DNA of 64,000 nt from Microbacterium sp. SORGH_AS_1204 (GTDB taxonomy: Bacteria > Actinomycetota > Actinomycetes > Actinomycetales > Microbacteriaceae): positions 1,736,001 to 1,800,000 of the forward strand of contig NZ_JAUTBD010000001.1 of assembly GCF_030818935.1 (NCBI RefSeq). The letters run 5' to 3'. Position 1 is the stretch's first letter, and the number at the start of each line of letters is the position of its first letter. The position numbers and the translations under genes were made by a program. A model generated the notes under the pieces. The model searched no databases. It was not told where the DNA came from and saw only the letters and a program-made list of their open reading frames with translations. Of this stretch, positions 30,209 to 38,479 are shown in pieces.

Positions 30209-31113
30209 GCACGCTGGTCGACACCCCCACGCTGACCCGCGCGGAATGGACCGCTGCCGCGGCCGCGCACGCTGAGCGCGCCGACGCGCTCACCGCCGAC
30301 CATCGGGCGCGCGCGAGCCGCGCCGAGAAGCACCCGGTCGAGGACTTCCTGTTCACGTACTACTCGTACAAGCCCGCCATCCTCCGGCGCTGGCATCCCG
30401 GGCCCGGCGTCGTGCTCGCCGACGCGCACGAGCGCGCCGGCTGGCGGTGGTACGTCTCGCACGGCGAGGGCGTCGAGGTGGATGCCGCGCGCTTCCGCGT
30501 CGAGCGCGGATCGCTGTACCGCGGGGTCGTCAACCTGCTGCGGGCGACGCGCGACCGTCCGGCGCAGTTCGGTTGCTTCGGTCTGCACGAATGGGCGATG
30601 GCCTACCGCGTCGACGATGTGCGCCACGCCGTGCCCCTGCGACTCGGACGCGACGGCACCGACGCGGTCGTCGAGGCGCACGAGCTCAAGTGCACGCATT
30701 TCGACGCGTTCCGCTTCTTCACGCCCGACGCCGTACCGCGCAACCGTCGGCTCCTCTCGCGCGACGAGCAGGCCGAGCACGAGCAGCCCGGCTGCCTTCA
30801 CGCCGGCATGGACGTCTACAAGTGGGCGGTCAAGCTCGGCCCGCTCGTACCGGGCCCGTTGCTGCTCGACGCGTTCGCGCTCGCGCGCGACATCCGCACC
30901 CTCGACATGGAGGCGTCGCCCTACGATCTCACCGCCTGGGGGTACCGCTCCGTGGCCATCGAGACCGCCGACGGCAAAGCCGAGTACGTCACCCGTCAGC
31001 GGGCTCTGAGCGAGCGCGGACAGCTGCTCCGCCGGGCCGTGATCGACGCCGTCACGGGTACCGGCGACACGCCCGGCGGCGCCGATTTCTTGCCGTCGCG
31101 AACTGTGTTGTAA
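30205..31113 (+). CDS. Conserved actinobacterial protein (often auto-named 3-methyladenine DNA glycosylase)
   Basis: 302 residues, GTG overlapping the SRAP stop by 4 nt. Conserved-looking blocks include HPVEDFLFTYYSYKPAILRR, WHPGPGVVL, LKCTHFDAFRFFTPDA and LDMEASPYDLTAWGY. Such proteins carry the glycosylase label in databases from memory of similar sequences, but I see no helix-hairpin-helix glycosylase signature, so the function should be treated as unknown. Coupling to a SRAP gene hints at DNA or base-damage handling. A tRNA-Ala gene follows by 42 nt. Confidence 0.75.
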   Translation: MSTLVDTPTLTRAEWTAAAAAHAERADALTADHRARASRAEKHPVEDFLFTYYSYKPAILRRWHPGPGVVLADAHERAGWRWYVSHGEGVEVDAARFRVERGSLYRGVVNLLRATRDRPAQFGCFGLHEWAMAYRVDDVRHAVPLRLGRDGTDAVVEAHELKCTHFDAFRFFTPDAVPRNRRLLSRDEQAEHEQPGCLHAGMDVYKWAVKLGPLVPGPLLLDAFALARDIRTLDMEASPYDLTAWGYRSVAIETADGKAEYVTRQRALSERGQLLRRAVIDAVTGTGDTPGGADFLPSRTVL

Positions 31114-31155
31114 GCTCATGGAGTTGCCTCGAACGGGGCGGAAAACAAAACATAC

Positions 31156-31228
31156 GGGCCTGTGGCGCAGCTGGTAGCGCACCTGCATGGCATGCAGGGG
31201 GTCAGGGGTTCGAGTCCCCTCAGGTCCA
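31156..31228 (+). tRNA. tRNA-Ala (anticodon GGC)
   Basis: 73-nt cloverleaf. Acceptor GGGCCTG pairs with CAGGTCC, including the G3-U70 pair that identifies alanine tRNAs. The anticodon loop is ATGGCAT with anticodon GGC; the T-arm has GGTTCGAGTCC. The discriminator is A and CCA is not encoded. A -10-like TAAGCT (31111-31116) overlaps the stop of the preceding gene. Confidence 0.97.
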
Positions 31229-31236
31229 CCCAGAAA

Positions 31237-31271
31237 GAAAGCCTCCGCTTCGGCGGGGGCTTTCTTCGTTC
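31237..31271 (+). terminator. Terminator of tRNA-Ala
   Basis: 12-bp stem (31237-31248 with 31253-31264, one G-U pair), TTCG tetraloop, then TTCGTT. Starts 8 nt after the tRNA. Confidence 0.9.
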
Positions 31272-31406
31272 CGGCGTGGCGCGCGGCTCCGGGTCTCTCA
31301 CAGGCTCCAACACCTCGCAGCGCGACGAGGTGTTCAGGCTCGTCGACGCCTCCCGCACCGCGCACGCCGGAATGGCGCGGCATCCCTCCCCGTCATGCCC
31401 GAAGGC

Positions 31407-31439
31407 GCGGACGCCCCTCGACGCTAGAGGGACGTCCGC
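31407..31439 (-). terminator. Terminator of the MHS transporter gene
   Basis: 13-bp stem (31407-31419 with 31427-31439) that is fully paired only in minus-strand RNA, where the one imperfect pair becomes G-U; 7-nt loop. The strand preference fits the transporter gene ending at 31450. Confidence 0.8.
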
Positions 31440-31449
31440 GCGGGCGGGG

Positions 31450-32832
31450 TCAGCGCGACGCGACCGGCACGCGGGTCTTCGTCTGCTGCGCCTCGCGCAT
31501 GACGAGCTCGTCGTCGAGCCAGTTGGGCGCCTTGTTGCGCAGCGCGAAGATGTACACCGCAAGCGAGGCGGCGATGATGACCGTCACGTACACGATGAAC
31601 AGCGGCACCTGCTCGGTGGACTGCGCTCCGGCGTACAACAGGGGCGCCGTGCCGCCGAACAGCGAGTTGGCGAGCGCGTACCCGAGGCCGACGCCGAGCG
31701 CCCGCACGTGGGTCGGGAACAGCTGCGCCTTCACGAGCGCGTTGATCGAGGTGTATCCGGTGAGGATGACGAAACCGCCCAGCAGGATGGCGAAGGCCGC
31801 GAACTCGTTCGTCTGCTGCGGGAGCATCGTGATGAGGAACCAGGTGTAGACAACTCCGCCGACGCCGAAGAAGACCAGGAGCGACTTGCGGCCGACCTTG
31901 TCGCTCAGCCACCCGCCGAGCGGCTGCATGAGCATGAGCGCCGTGAGGGCGATGAGGTTGATGACGGTGCCGGTGACGACGTCACCGCCCGAGAACGCCG
32001 TCTTGACGATGTTCGGGCCCGTGACGGAGTAGGTGTAGAACGCGACCGTGCCGCCCGCGGTGACGGCGAAGCAGAGCAGCAGCGGACGCCAGTTGTTCAC
32101 GAGCAGGTCGCGCATCGAGCCCGAGTCCTTCGACCGGCCCGACTTCGTGTCGGCGATGACGCTCTTCTCCAACGACTCGTCCATGGTGCGCCGCATCCAG
32201 AAGACGGCGACCGCGGCGACGCCGCCGATGGCGAAGGCGACGCGCCAGCCCCACGACGTGATCGCTTCTTCGTCGAGGGTCAGCACCATGATCAGCAGCG
32301 TCGTCTGCGCCAGCACGTGGCCGCCGACGAGGGTGACGTAGTGGAACGACGACAGGAAGCCGCGTCGGCCCGGCATGGCGGCCTCCGACATGTAGGTCGC
32401 GCTCGTGCCGTACTCGCCGCCGGTCGCGAACCCCTGCACGAGACGGGCGAAGACGAGGATGACGACAGCGCCGACGCCGATCATCTCCGCTGTGGGAGCG
32501 AAAGCGATCACCAGCGAGCAGAACGCCATGAGCGAGACCGAGACGGTGAGTGAGAGGCGGCGGCCGTACCGGTCGGCGAACCTCCCGAAGAACCACGACC
32601 CGATCGGACGCATGAGGAAGGTCACGGCGAAGATCGCCCACACGTAGATCGTGGAGTTCTTGTCGTCGGAGCTGAAGAACTGCGACTCGAAGTACACCGC
32701 GAACACCGAGTAGACGTACACGTCGTACCACTCGACGAGGTTGCCCGCCGAGCCCTTCAGGGTGTTCGAGATCGAGCGTCGGAGGCTCGTCGGAATCGTC
32801 GTGGTGGTGGCCGGTGTCGTCGTCGTTGACAT
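31450..32832 (-). CDS. MHS-family MFS metabolite:proton symporter
   Basis: 460 residues, about 12 membrane helices. GNLVEWYDVYVYSVFAVYF at the first helix and GRFADRYGRRLSLTVSVSLM (the MFS loop 2-3 motif) match the metabolite:H+ symporter group (citrate, alpha-ketoglutarate, shikimate, proline/betaine). RLVQGFATGGEYGTSATYM is the typical helix 4 region. The ATG at 32832 follows a poly-Thr N-terminus MSTTTTPATTTTIP. It is divergent from a two-component operon that also encodes a TAXI-type binding protein, so it may be the regulated target. Substrate not determinable. Confidence 0.88.
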   Translation of the reverse strand: MSTTTTPATTTTIPTSLRRSISNTLKGSAGNLVEWYDVYVYSVFAVYFESQFFSSDDKNSTIYVWAIFAVTFLMRPIGSWFFGRFADRYGRRLSLTVSVSLMAFCSLVIAFAPTAEMIGVGAVVILVFARLVQGFATGGEYGTSATYMSEAAMPGRRGFLSSFHYVTLVGGHVLAQTTLLIMVLTLDEEAITSWGWRVAFAIGGVAAVAVFWMRRTMDESLEKSVIADTKSGRSKDSGSMRDLLVNNWRPLLLCFAVTAGGTVAFYTYSVTGPNIVKTAFSGGDVVTGTVINLIALTALMLMQPLGGWLSDKVGRKSLLVFFGVGGVVYTWFLITMLPQQTNEFAAFAILLGGFVILTGYTSINALVKAQLFPTHVRALGVGLGYALANSLFGGTAPLLYAGAQSTEQVPLFIVYVTVIIAASLAVYIFALRNKAPNWLDDELVMREAQQTKTRVPVASR

Positions 32833-32833
32833 G

Positions 32834-32978
32834 AAGGATCCGATCGGTCGATGGACGCGTTGTCGTCTCGCATGCCGTCGGACGGTCCCGGCGACGGCGA
32901 CGAGGCGTATGCAGACATCCTGGTGGGGTCGCCACCGCCAGCGACGGATCCTTACGTGCGCCTTACATTCGGATCCTT
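32834..32978. promoter_or_regulatory. Repeated CGGATCCTT sites in the divergent promoter region
   Basis: CGGATCCTT occurs at 32945-32953 and 32970-32978 (25 bp apart) and its reverse complement AAGGATCCG at 32834-32842, next to the transporter start. Spacer is 189 bp between the transporter and the response-regulator gene. They are candidate operator sites; binding is an inference. Confidence 0.4.
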
Positions 32979-33021
32979 CCGGCCGCCCGGTTCGACGCAC
33001 CGGCATGCCTACGATGAAGGC

Positions 33022-33678
33022 ATGCACGTACTCGTCGCGGAGGACGACGGCTCCGTCGCCGCAGCCCTCGTGTCGGCGCTGCAGCGCGCCGGGCACAGCT
33101 GCACGCGCGTCGCCCGCGGCAGCGACCTACTGCTGCGCCACCACGACGCGCACATCGTGCTGCTCGACCTGGGCCTGGAAGACATGGACGGCCTCGACGC
33201 CCTGCGCCGGTTGCGGGCGGTGAGCCAGGTGCCCGTGATCGTCGTCACGGCCCGCGGCGACGAGCGCTCCACCGTGAAGGCCCTGTCCCTCGGCGCCGAC
33301 GACTACCTCGTCAAGCCCGTGCGCCTGCACGAGCTGCTGGCGCGTCTGGTGGCCGTCACGCGGCGGTACACCCCGCCTGACGAGCCGATGAGAGTGCTCG
33401 CCGGGAGCATCGACATCGACATCGAAGCCCGGCGCGTCACCGCGGGCGAGCGCGAGGTGTCGCTGACCCCCAACGAATTCGGCATCCTGGTCTCGCTCGC
33501 CCGTCGCGCGGGGCAGATCGTCACGCGCAGACAGGTGCTGGATGAGGTGTGGGGCGACGCGTACGCGACCTCGTCGCGGTCGTTCGACGTGCATCTCGGC
33601 CAACTGCGCCAGAAGCTGCCCGAGGCGACCATCACGACCGTCCGGGGCGTCGGCTATCGCTTCGAGCACAGGCCATGA
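33022..33678 (+). CDS. OmpR-family response regulator
   Basis: 218 residues. Receiver domain with acidic pair ED at 7-8, phospho-acceptor Asp49 in IVLLDLGLED and Lys in DDYLVKPVRL (about 99); C-terminal winged helix with LTPNEFGILVSLARRAGQIV and VRGVGYRFE. The ATG at 33022 has TACGAT ending 6 nt upstream, so it is leaderless. ATGA overlap with the kinase gene. Genomic position suggests that it controls the divergent MHS transporter and perhaps its own operon. Confidence 0.93.
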   Translation: MHVLVAEDDGSVAAALVSALQRAGHSCTRVARGSDLLLRHHDAHIVLLDLGLEDMDGLDALRRLRAVSQVPVIVVTARGDERSTVKALSLGADDYLVKPVRLHELLARLVAVTRRYTPPDEPMRVLAGSIDIDIEARRVTAGEREVSLTPNEFGILVSLARRAGQIVTRRQVLDEVWGDAYATSSRSFDVHLGQLRQKLPEATITTVRGVGYRFEHRP

Positions 33679-35063
33679 AACTGCGCGTGCTGCTCCCGCT
33701 GCTGGTGTTCGGGTTGATCACCGTGGTCGCGGTGCTCGCCCCGGTCGCGCAGTCGATCGCCGATTCGCGGACGCAGCAGCTCGCCCTGCAGCGCACCGCC
33801 GCTCTCGACCAGGTCGTGCAGCGTGCCCGCACCGCGCTCGTCCAGGGCGATGTCGATGGCCTGCAGACGTACCTCGAGCGGTTCCACGCGGTGTACGCCG
33901 AGTCCGTCCTGGTGCTCGACGAGGGCGGGGATGCCGTCGCCTCCGCCGGCGACCTCGTGCGCGACGAGCGGGTCGACGAGCTCGTCACCGCGGCATCCCG
34001 AGCCCTTCCCCAGCTCTCGCTCCCCCGCGTCACACCGTGGGCGCCCAGCACCGCCCTCGTTGCCGTGCCGGTGATCGCTGCGGGCGACCTGTCCACCGGT
34101 GTCGTGGTGCTGCGCGTCGACCTCCGGGGTGCGCAGACGGACGTGCTTCGCGCGTGGGCCCTCATCGCCGTGACCGGAGTGCTGCTGCTCAGCGCGCTGA
34201 TGGGCGCGTCGCTGCTGTGGACGCGCTGGATCCTGCGGCCGGTGCGCGCCCTGGACGCCGCCGTCGCCGACGTCACCGCGCACCGCGACCCCGCTCTGCT
34301 GCATCCCACCGGCCCGCCCGAACTGCGCCGGCTGAGTCGCGCATTCCTGACGATGACGGAGGAGGTCGAGAACAGTCTCGAGCAGCAACGCGGTTTCGTC
34401 GCCGACGCGTCGCACCAGCTGCGCACGCCGCTGGCCGCGATCCGGCTCCGCGTCGACGGTCTGCCGCGCGAGGGGGAAGCCGCAGACGATCTCGCGGCGG
34501 TCGACGACGACCTCGATCGCCTCGAACACACGGTGGAGCGGATGCTGACGCTCGCCAACGCCGAGCACCGGGCGTCGGCGCAGTCGCAGGGGCGCGACGT
34601 CGCCCGCGACGAGGGGGCGCCGCGGGAGTGCACGGTCACCGTCGCCGAGCTCGTGGCGCGGCACCGCGAAGGCGTCGAGGCGGCAGGCCTCCGGCTCGTC
34701 GCCGAGGCGGGACCGGCGGTGACCGTTCCGTGCGGACGCGCCGACCTCGACGAGATGGTTGACGTGCTGCTCGACAACGCGACGAAGTACGCCGGCGCCG
34801 GAGCGACCGTGCACGTGAGCCTCGCCCAGGATGCCGACGGCACCCGGCTCGCGGTCGACGACTCCGGGACGCGGCTCGCCGACGACGACCTCGCCCGCAT
34901 GGGAACGCGGTTCTGGCGGGCCGGGCGCGACGCGACGCAGACCGGCTCCGGGCTCGGACTGGCCATCGTCGCCCAGCTGATGCGCGCCGCCGGCGGACGG
35001 CTCGACCTCGACCGCTCCGCTTGCGGGGGCCTCGCCGCGCGTCTCGTCTGGGAGCAACCATGA
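33675..35063 (+). CDS. Sensor histidine kinase
   Basis: 462 residues. Helix 1 (about 5-28), extracytoplasmic sensor of about 130 residues, helix 2 (about 165-188), HAMP, then HisKA with the phospho-His in DASHQLRTPLAAIRL (about 250), N box LLDNATKYAG and G2 box GSGLGLAIVAQLM. TctE-like layout. Coupled by ATGA to the response regulator upstream and to the TAXI gene downstream. The ligand is unknown; a secreted TAXI binding protein from the same mRNA is a natural co-sensor. Confidence 0.93.
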   Translation: MKLRVLLPLLVFGLITVVAVLAPVAQSIADSRTQQLALQRTAALDQVVQRARTALVQGDVDGLQTYLERFHAVYAESVLVLDEGGDAVASAGDLVRDERVDELVTAASRALPQLSLPRVTPWAPSTALVAVPVIAAGDLSTGVVVLRVDLRGAQTDVLRAWALIAVTGVLLLSALMGASLLWTRWILRPVRALDAAVADVTAHRDPALLHPTGPPELRRLSRAFLTMTEEVENSLEQQRGFVADASHQLRTPLAAIRLRVDGLPREGEAADDLAAVDDDLDRLEHTVERMLTLANAEHRASAQSQGRDVARDEGAPRECTVTVAELVARHREGVEAAGLRLVAEAGPAVTVPCGRADLDEMVDVLLDNATKYAGAGATVHVSLAQDADGTRLAVDDSGTRLADDDLARMGTRFWRAGRDATQTGSGLGLAIVAQLMRAAGGRLDLDRSACGGLAARLVWEQP

Positions 35064-35996
35064 CGGGGCTGACCCGACGCGGGTTCCTCCACGCCGGCGT
35101 GGTCGCGGGCGGCCTGGCTCTCGCGGGCTGCGCCCCCGCCCCGCCCCGCGTTCTCGTCCTCGGCTGCGGCGAGGCGGGAGGCAGTTACCTGCAGTTCGGC
35201 GAGCTGCTGAGCTCCGTCGCTCGCGACGACGGGGGCGTCGCGATCACGGCGCTCGCCACCGAGGGCAGCGTCGAGAACCTCGCCCTGCTCGATGCCGGAC
35301 GAGTCGACCTGGCGCTCTCGCTCGCCGACTCGGCTGCGGCGGCGAGCACGCGCGCCGACCTCGTCGCCATCGGTCGCGTGTACCAGAACTACCTGCAGTG
35401 CATCGTGCGCTCAGCCGATGGGATGACCTCGCTCGGCGATCTGGCGGGCCGGACCGTCTCGCTGGGCGCGTCCGGATCGGGGGCCGCGGCCACCGCACGT
35501 CGACTTCTGGATGCCGCGGGTCTGACAGCGACGCCGGAGGCCCCCCCTCACCGTCGAACGGCCGTTCCGTGACGCGATCGACGACCTCGAGCGGGGCCGC
35601 ATCGACGCCCTCTTCTGGTCGGGCGGTGTGCCGACGCCCCAGATCGCCGAGCTCGCCGACCGCACCTCGATCCGCGTGCTCGACACGACGCCGGTGCTGC
35701 CGGCACTCCTGCGCCGCTACCCCGACGCCTACGTGTCGACCACGATCCCCGCGGGCGTCTACGGCGCAGACGCGCCCGTCCCCGCGATCGGTGTCGCCAA
35801 CCTGCTGCTCGCCCACCCCGACCTCGACGACGACCTCGCCCGGCGGCTCGTCGACGTGCTCATCGACGACGCTGCCCGTCTCGTGCCGCCCGGCTCGCTC
35901 GGCATCCAATATCTGACGCCGGCGAGTCTGATCGACACGGTTCCGGTGGCGCTGCACCCCGCCGCCGAGCGACGCTACCGCGAGCGGTACGGCTGA
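35060..35996 (+). pseudogene. TAXI-family solute-binding lipoprotein, frameshifted at a C7 tract
   Basis: ATGA overlap with the kinase stop. The N-terminus has a Tat-type lipoprotein signal: TRRGFLHAGVVAGG then LALAGC, with Cys as lipidation site. TAXI landmarks are GCGEAGGSYLQFGELL, TEGSVENLALLDAGRVDLAL and VGRVYQNYLQ-like sequence. The frame breaks at seven Cs (35541-35547) and ends at 35572; the rest of the protein (LTVERPFRDAIDDLERGRID onward to 35996) continues one frame over. Removing one C restores about 311 residues. It may be a true pseudogene, a phase-variable tract or a sequencing error. No TRAP permease genes are nearby. Confidence 0.85.
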
Positions 35997-36074
35997 CGAC
36001 GCTGGCTGATCCGGCGTGCGCCGCGCGGGTGCCCGCGCGAGATGCCGCCCTCGCCGGGACAGCCGCGACGACGA

Positions 36075-36103
36075 ACGCCCCCGGCTGGAACGGCCGAGGG
36101 CGT
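36075..36103 (-). terminator. Terminator of the nadD-rsfS operon
   Basis: 11-bp stem (36075-36085 with 36093-36103), fully paired only in minus-strand RNA through one G-U pair; 7-nt loop. It lies 15 nt after the rsfS stop. Confidence 0.8.
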
Positions 36104-36117
36104 ACGAAGCGGGTGTA

Positions 36118-36495
36118 TCAGTCGGCCGTCGCCGGCGTCGGGATCTCGAGGGGCACGACGGGACAGTCTTTCCACAGGCGCTCCAGGCCGTAGTAGACGC
36201 GCTCCTCTTCGTGGAAGACGTGCACGACGAGGTCGCCGAAGTCGAGCAGCACCCAGCGGGACTCCTGACGGCCCTCGCGGCGCAGACGCTTGTGGCCGGC
36301 CTCGAGCAGTTTCTCTTCGACCTCGTCGGCGATCGCGGCGACGTTGCGCTCGTTGCGACCGGTGACCAAGAGGAAGACGTCGACGAGGGGAAGCGGCTCC
36401 GACACGTCGAGGGCGACGAGGTCGTCGCCGCCCTTCGCGTCGGCGGCGAGGGCGGCGATCTGCGCCATCTCTTTGCCGTTGGTGGTGGCGGTCAT
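36118..36495 (-). CDS. rsfS: Ribosomal silencing factor RsfS
   Basis: 125 residues, usual length. Core sequences DVSEPLPLVDVFLLVTGRNE and WVLLDFGDLVVHVFHEEERV match the RsfS/Iojap/YbeB family, which binds L14 and blocks subunit joining under starvation. ATGA overlap with the LTRRQ membrane protein upstream; last gene of the nadD operon, as in most bacteria nadD and rsfS are linked. Confidence 0.95.
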   Translation of the reverse strand: MTATTNGKEMAQIAALAADAKGGDDLVALDVSEPLPLVDVFLLVTGRNERNVAAIADEVEEKLLEAGHKRLRREGRQESRWVLLDFGDLVVHVFHEEERVYYGLERLWKDCPVVPLEIPTPATAD

Positions 36496-37601
36496 CGGAA
36501 GACTCCTGTCGTGAAGGCGAGGCCGAGAGTGACGGCCACCCCCAGTGCGAGAACGCCCGTGGTGATGATGAGGGCGATGAGGAGCTTGCTCCCCTTCTCG
36601 GGTGCCGGGGGGCGGATGATCTCGCCGGGTTGCTTGACGGTGCTGATCGCGGCGCTCGCGGCGATCGGGGTTGGTGACGAGGCGGCGGGGAGTTCCCCGT
36701 CGAGGAGGACGGCGTCGGCGTCGCGTCCGTCGGTGGTGCCGGGGGCGTGCCCGACGGAGCCGAGCCCCTCGGGAAGGTCGAACGTGCCCGTGATCATGAT
36801 CTCGCCGGTGGCGTTGACGGGGCCGACGAGCGGCACACCGGCCGGCGTCTGCGACAGGATCAGGGAGTTCGGGGTCGAGACGGTTCCCGTCGCGCCCGTG
36901 GTGCGGGACAACAGCTGGTCGAACGACGCGGGCAGAGTGACGTCGGGCGTCGCGCCCTCGAGCAGCTCGGAACCGAGCGCGGGATTCACGACCGACGCCG
37001 CGGGGGTGTCGACCGGCGCGGGCTCCTCTGCCGCCGCCGGGCGGAAGATGGCCGGCAGCGACGATTCGTCGTGCGTCGTCGAGGTGCCGACGAGTGAGGG
37101 AGAGGGCTCGAGGTCGGGGCTGATGACGGGCACGGATGCCGTGCGGATCTTCTCCTGCGCGCGCGCCTGCCGGCGCGTGAGCCCGGCGACGCCCAGGTCT
37201 GCGGAGGCATCGGGGTACGACCCGAAGGCGGCGGGCGACGCGGAATCGTCGGTCGGGGCGGGACGCTTCGCGGAGGCGGCGCCCATGCGCGGCGCGTGGG
37301 TGGACGGCTGTTCGCCGGGCGTCTGCCGCGCATCGGCCCCGGGCACCGCCTCGATGACGGACGGCGCGTCGGCCTGGGCGGCGGGGGCCTCGGGTGCGGG
37401 GGCCTCGGGCTCGGGTGCGGGGGCCTCGGGCTGGGGTGCGGCGGCGGGGGCCTCCGCAGCGGGTGCCTGGGGCTCGGCGGCGGGCTCGGCCTCGGCTGCC
37501 TGCATCTGCGGCGTGATGATCGGCGTCGCGCCGGTCTGACGCAGCTCGCGCAACTGACGGCGGGTCAGGGCGGGCGTCTCGGGGGTGTCGGGAGTGCTCA
37601 T
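36492..37601 (-). CDS. LTRRQ-repeat Pro/Ala-rich protein with C-terminal membrane anchor
   Basis: 369 residues, function unknown. Two copies of a motif occur: [20 protein letters not shown] (residues 12-31) and [20 protein letters not shown] (about 143-162). Between them is a Pro/Ala/Glu-rich, probably disordered segment ([13 protein letters not shown]). A single hydrophobic helix near the C-terminus ([20 protein letters not shown]) leaves the bulk on the cytoplasmic side if the N-in topology of a tail-anchored protein applies. It overlaps nadD and rsfS by ATGA, so it is co-translated with both. Confidence 0.8.
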   Translation of the reverse strand: MSTPDTPETPALTRRQLRELRQTGATPIITPQMQAAEAEPAAEPQAPAAEAPAAAPQPEAPAPEPEAPAPEAPAAQADAPSVIEAVPGADARQTPGEQPSTHAPRMGAASAKRPAPTDDSASPAAFGSYPDASADLGVAGLTRRQARAQEKIRTASVPVISPDLEPSPSLVGTSTTHDESSLPAIFRPAAAEEPAPVDTPAASVVNPALGSELLEGATPDVTLPASFDQLLSRTTGATGTVSTPNSLILSQTPAGVPLVGPVNATGEIMITGTFDLPEGLGSVGHAPGTTDGRDADAVLLDGELPAASSPTPIAASAAISTVKQPGEIIRPPAPEKGSKLLIALIITTGVLALGVAVTLGLAFTTGVFR

Positions 37602-38194
37602 GCCTTGCTCCGGTAGAGATGGTGCTTCGCGATGTACTGCACGACGCCGTCGGGCACGAGGTACCACACCGGGTGTCCTCGGCGCACGCGGGCGCGGCAG
37701 TCTGTGGACGAGATCGACAGGGCGGGGATCTCCAGTTGGCTCACGTTCTCGGAGGGAAGGCCCTCGGTGTTCAAGACGTGCCCGGGGCGGGAGACGGCGA
37801 CGAAGTGCGCCAGATCCCACAACTGCTGATGGTTGCGCCAGCTCAGGATCTGCGCGACCGCGTCGGCGCCGGTGATGAAGAACAGCTCGGCACCGGGGCG
37901 CTGCTGTTTCAGGTCGCGCAACGTGTCGATCGTGTAGGTCGGGCCCGCGCGGTCCACGTCAACCCGGCTCACGGTGAACTGCGGATTGGATGCCGTCGCG
38001 ATCACCGTCATGAGGTAGCGGTGCTCGCTCTCGGTGACGTCGTCTTTCTGCCACGGGCGGCCCGTGGGGACGAACACCACCTCATCGAGGTCGAACGACT
38101 GCGCGACCTCGGACGCAGCGACCAGGTGACCGTGATGGATGGGATCGAACGTCCCACCCATGACCCCGATGCGAGGGGCGCGCGTCACCGACAT
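37598..38194 (-). CDS. nadD: Nicotinate-nucleotide adenylyltransferase
   Basis: 198 residues. Nucleotidyltransferase motif [20 protein letters not shown] and the C-terminal [20 protein letters not shown] (SxTxxR family signature). Converts NaMN to deamido-NAD in NAD synthesis. ATG start. It overlaps the following LTRRQ gene and is preceded, 10 nt away, by the small His-rich gene. Confidence 0.96.
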   Translation of the reverse strand: MSVTRAPRIGVMGGTFDPIHHGHLVAASEVAQSFDLDEVVFVPTGRPWQKDDVTESEHRYLMTVIATASNPQFTVSRVDVDRAGPTYTIDTLRDLKQQRPGAELFFITGADAVAQILSWRNHQQLWDLAHFVAVSRPGHVLNTEGLPSENVSQLEIPALSISSTDCRARVRRGHPVWYLVPDGVVQYIAKHHLYRSKA

Positions 38195-38204
38195 ATGGTG
38201 GGCC

Positions 38205-38429
38205 TCAGTGGCCGTGCGCCTCGGGGACGGGAGTGCCGTGCTTCTGCGTGTAGGCCTCGGCCTTGTGCGCGTGACGGTTGGCCACGTTGCGGTACGACAG
38301 CGTGACCAGGCTCAGGCACACGAAGACAACGAACGCCACGGCACCGATCCAGAACGTCTCGGCCTGCACGTTGCCGCCGTGGTGACCGCCCTCTTCAGCG
38401 GCGTGGGCGAGAAGCGTGGCGAAAGTCAT
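38205..38429 (-). CDS. Small His-rich single-pass membrane protein
   Basis: 74 residues: [19 protein letters not shown], one helix ([19 protein letters not shown]), then a basic, His-rich tail ending PVPEAHGH. Nine histidines in total flank the helix, seven of them in two clusters. No family is recognised. GGAG lies 8 nt before the ATG and a -10 TAAAAT lies at 38469-38474, so it is the first gene of the nadD-rsfS operon. Metal binding is only a guess. Confidence 0.75.
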   Translation of the reverse strand: MTFATLLAHAAEEGGHHGGNVQAETFWIGAVAFVVFVCLSLVTLSYRNVANRHAHKAEAYTQKHGTPVPEAHGH

Positions 38430-38468
38430 CAGTACTCCGTTCGAGTGGTCTGCGCGGCGCGCAAAGCC

Positions 38469-38474
38469 ATTTTA
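38469..38474 (-). promoter_or_regulatory. -10 box TAAAAT of the nadD operon
   Basis: TAAAAT on the minus strand, just after the proA stop, 40 nt upstream of the small His-rich gene; a good GGAG Shine-Dalgarno follows. No clear -35. Confidence 0.5.
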
Positions 38475-38479
38475 GGCGG

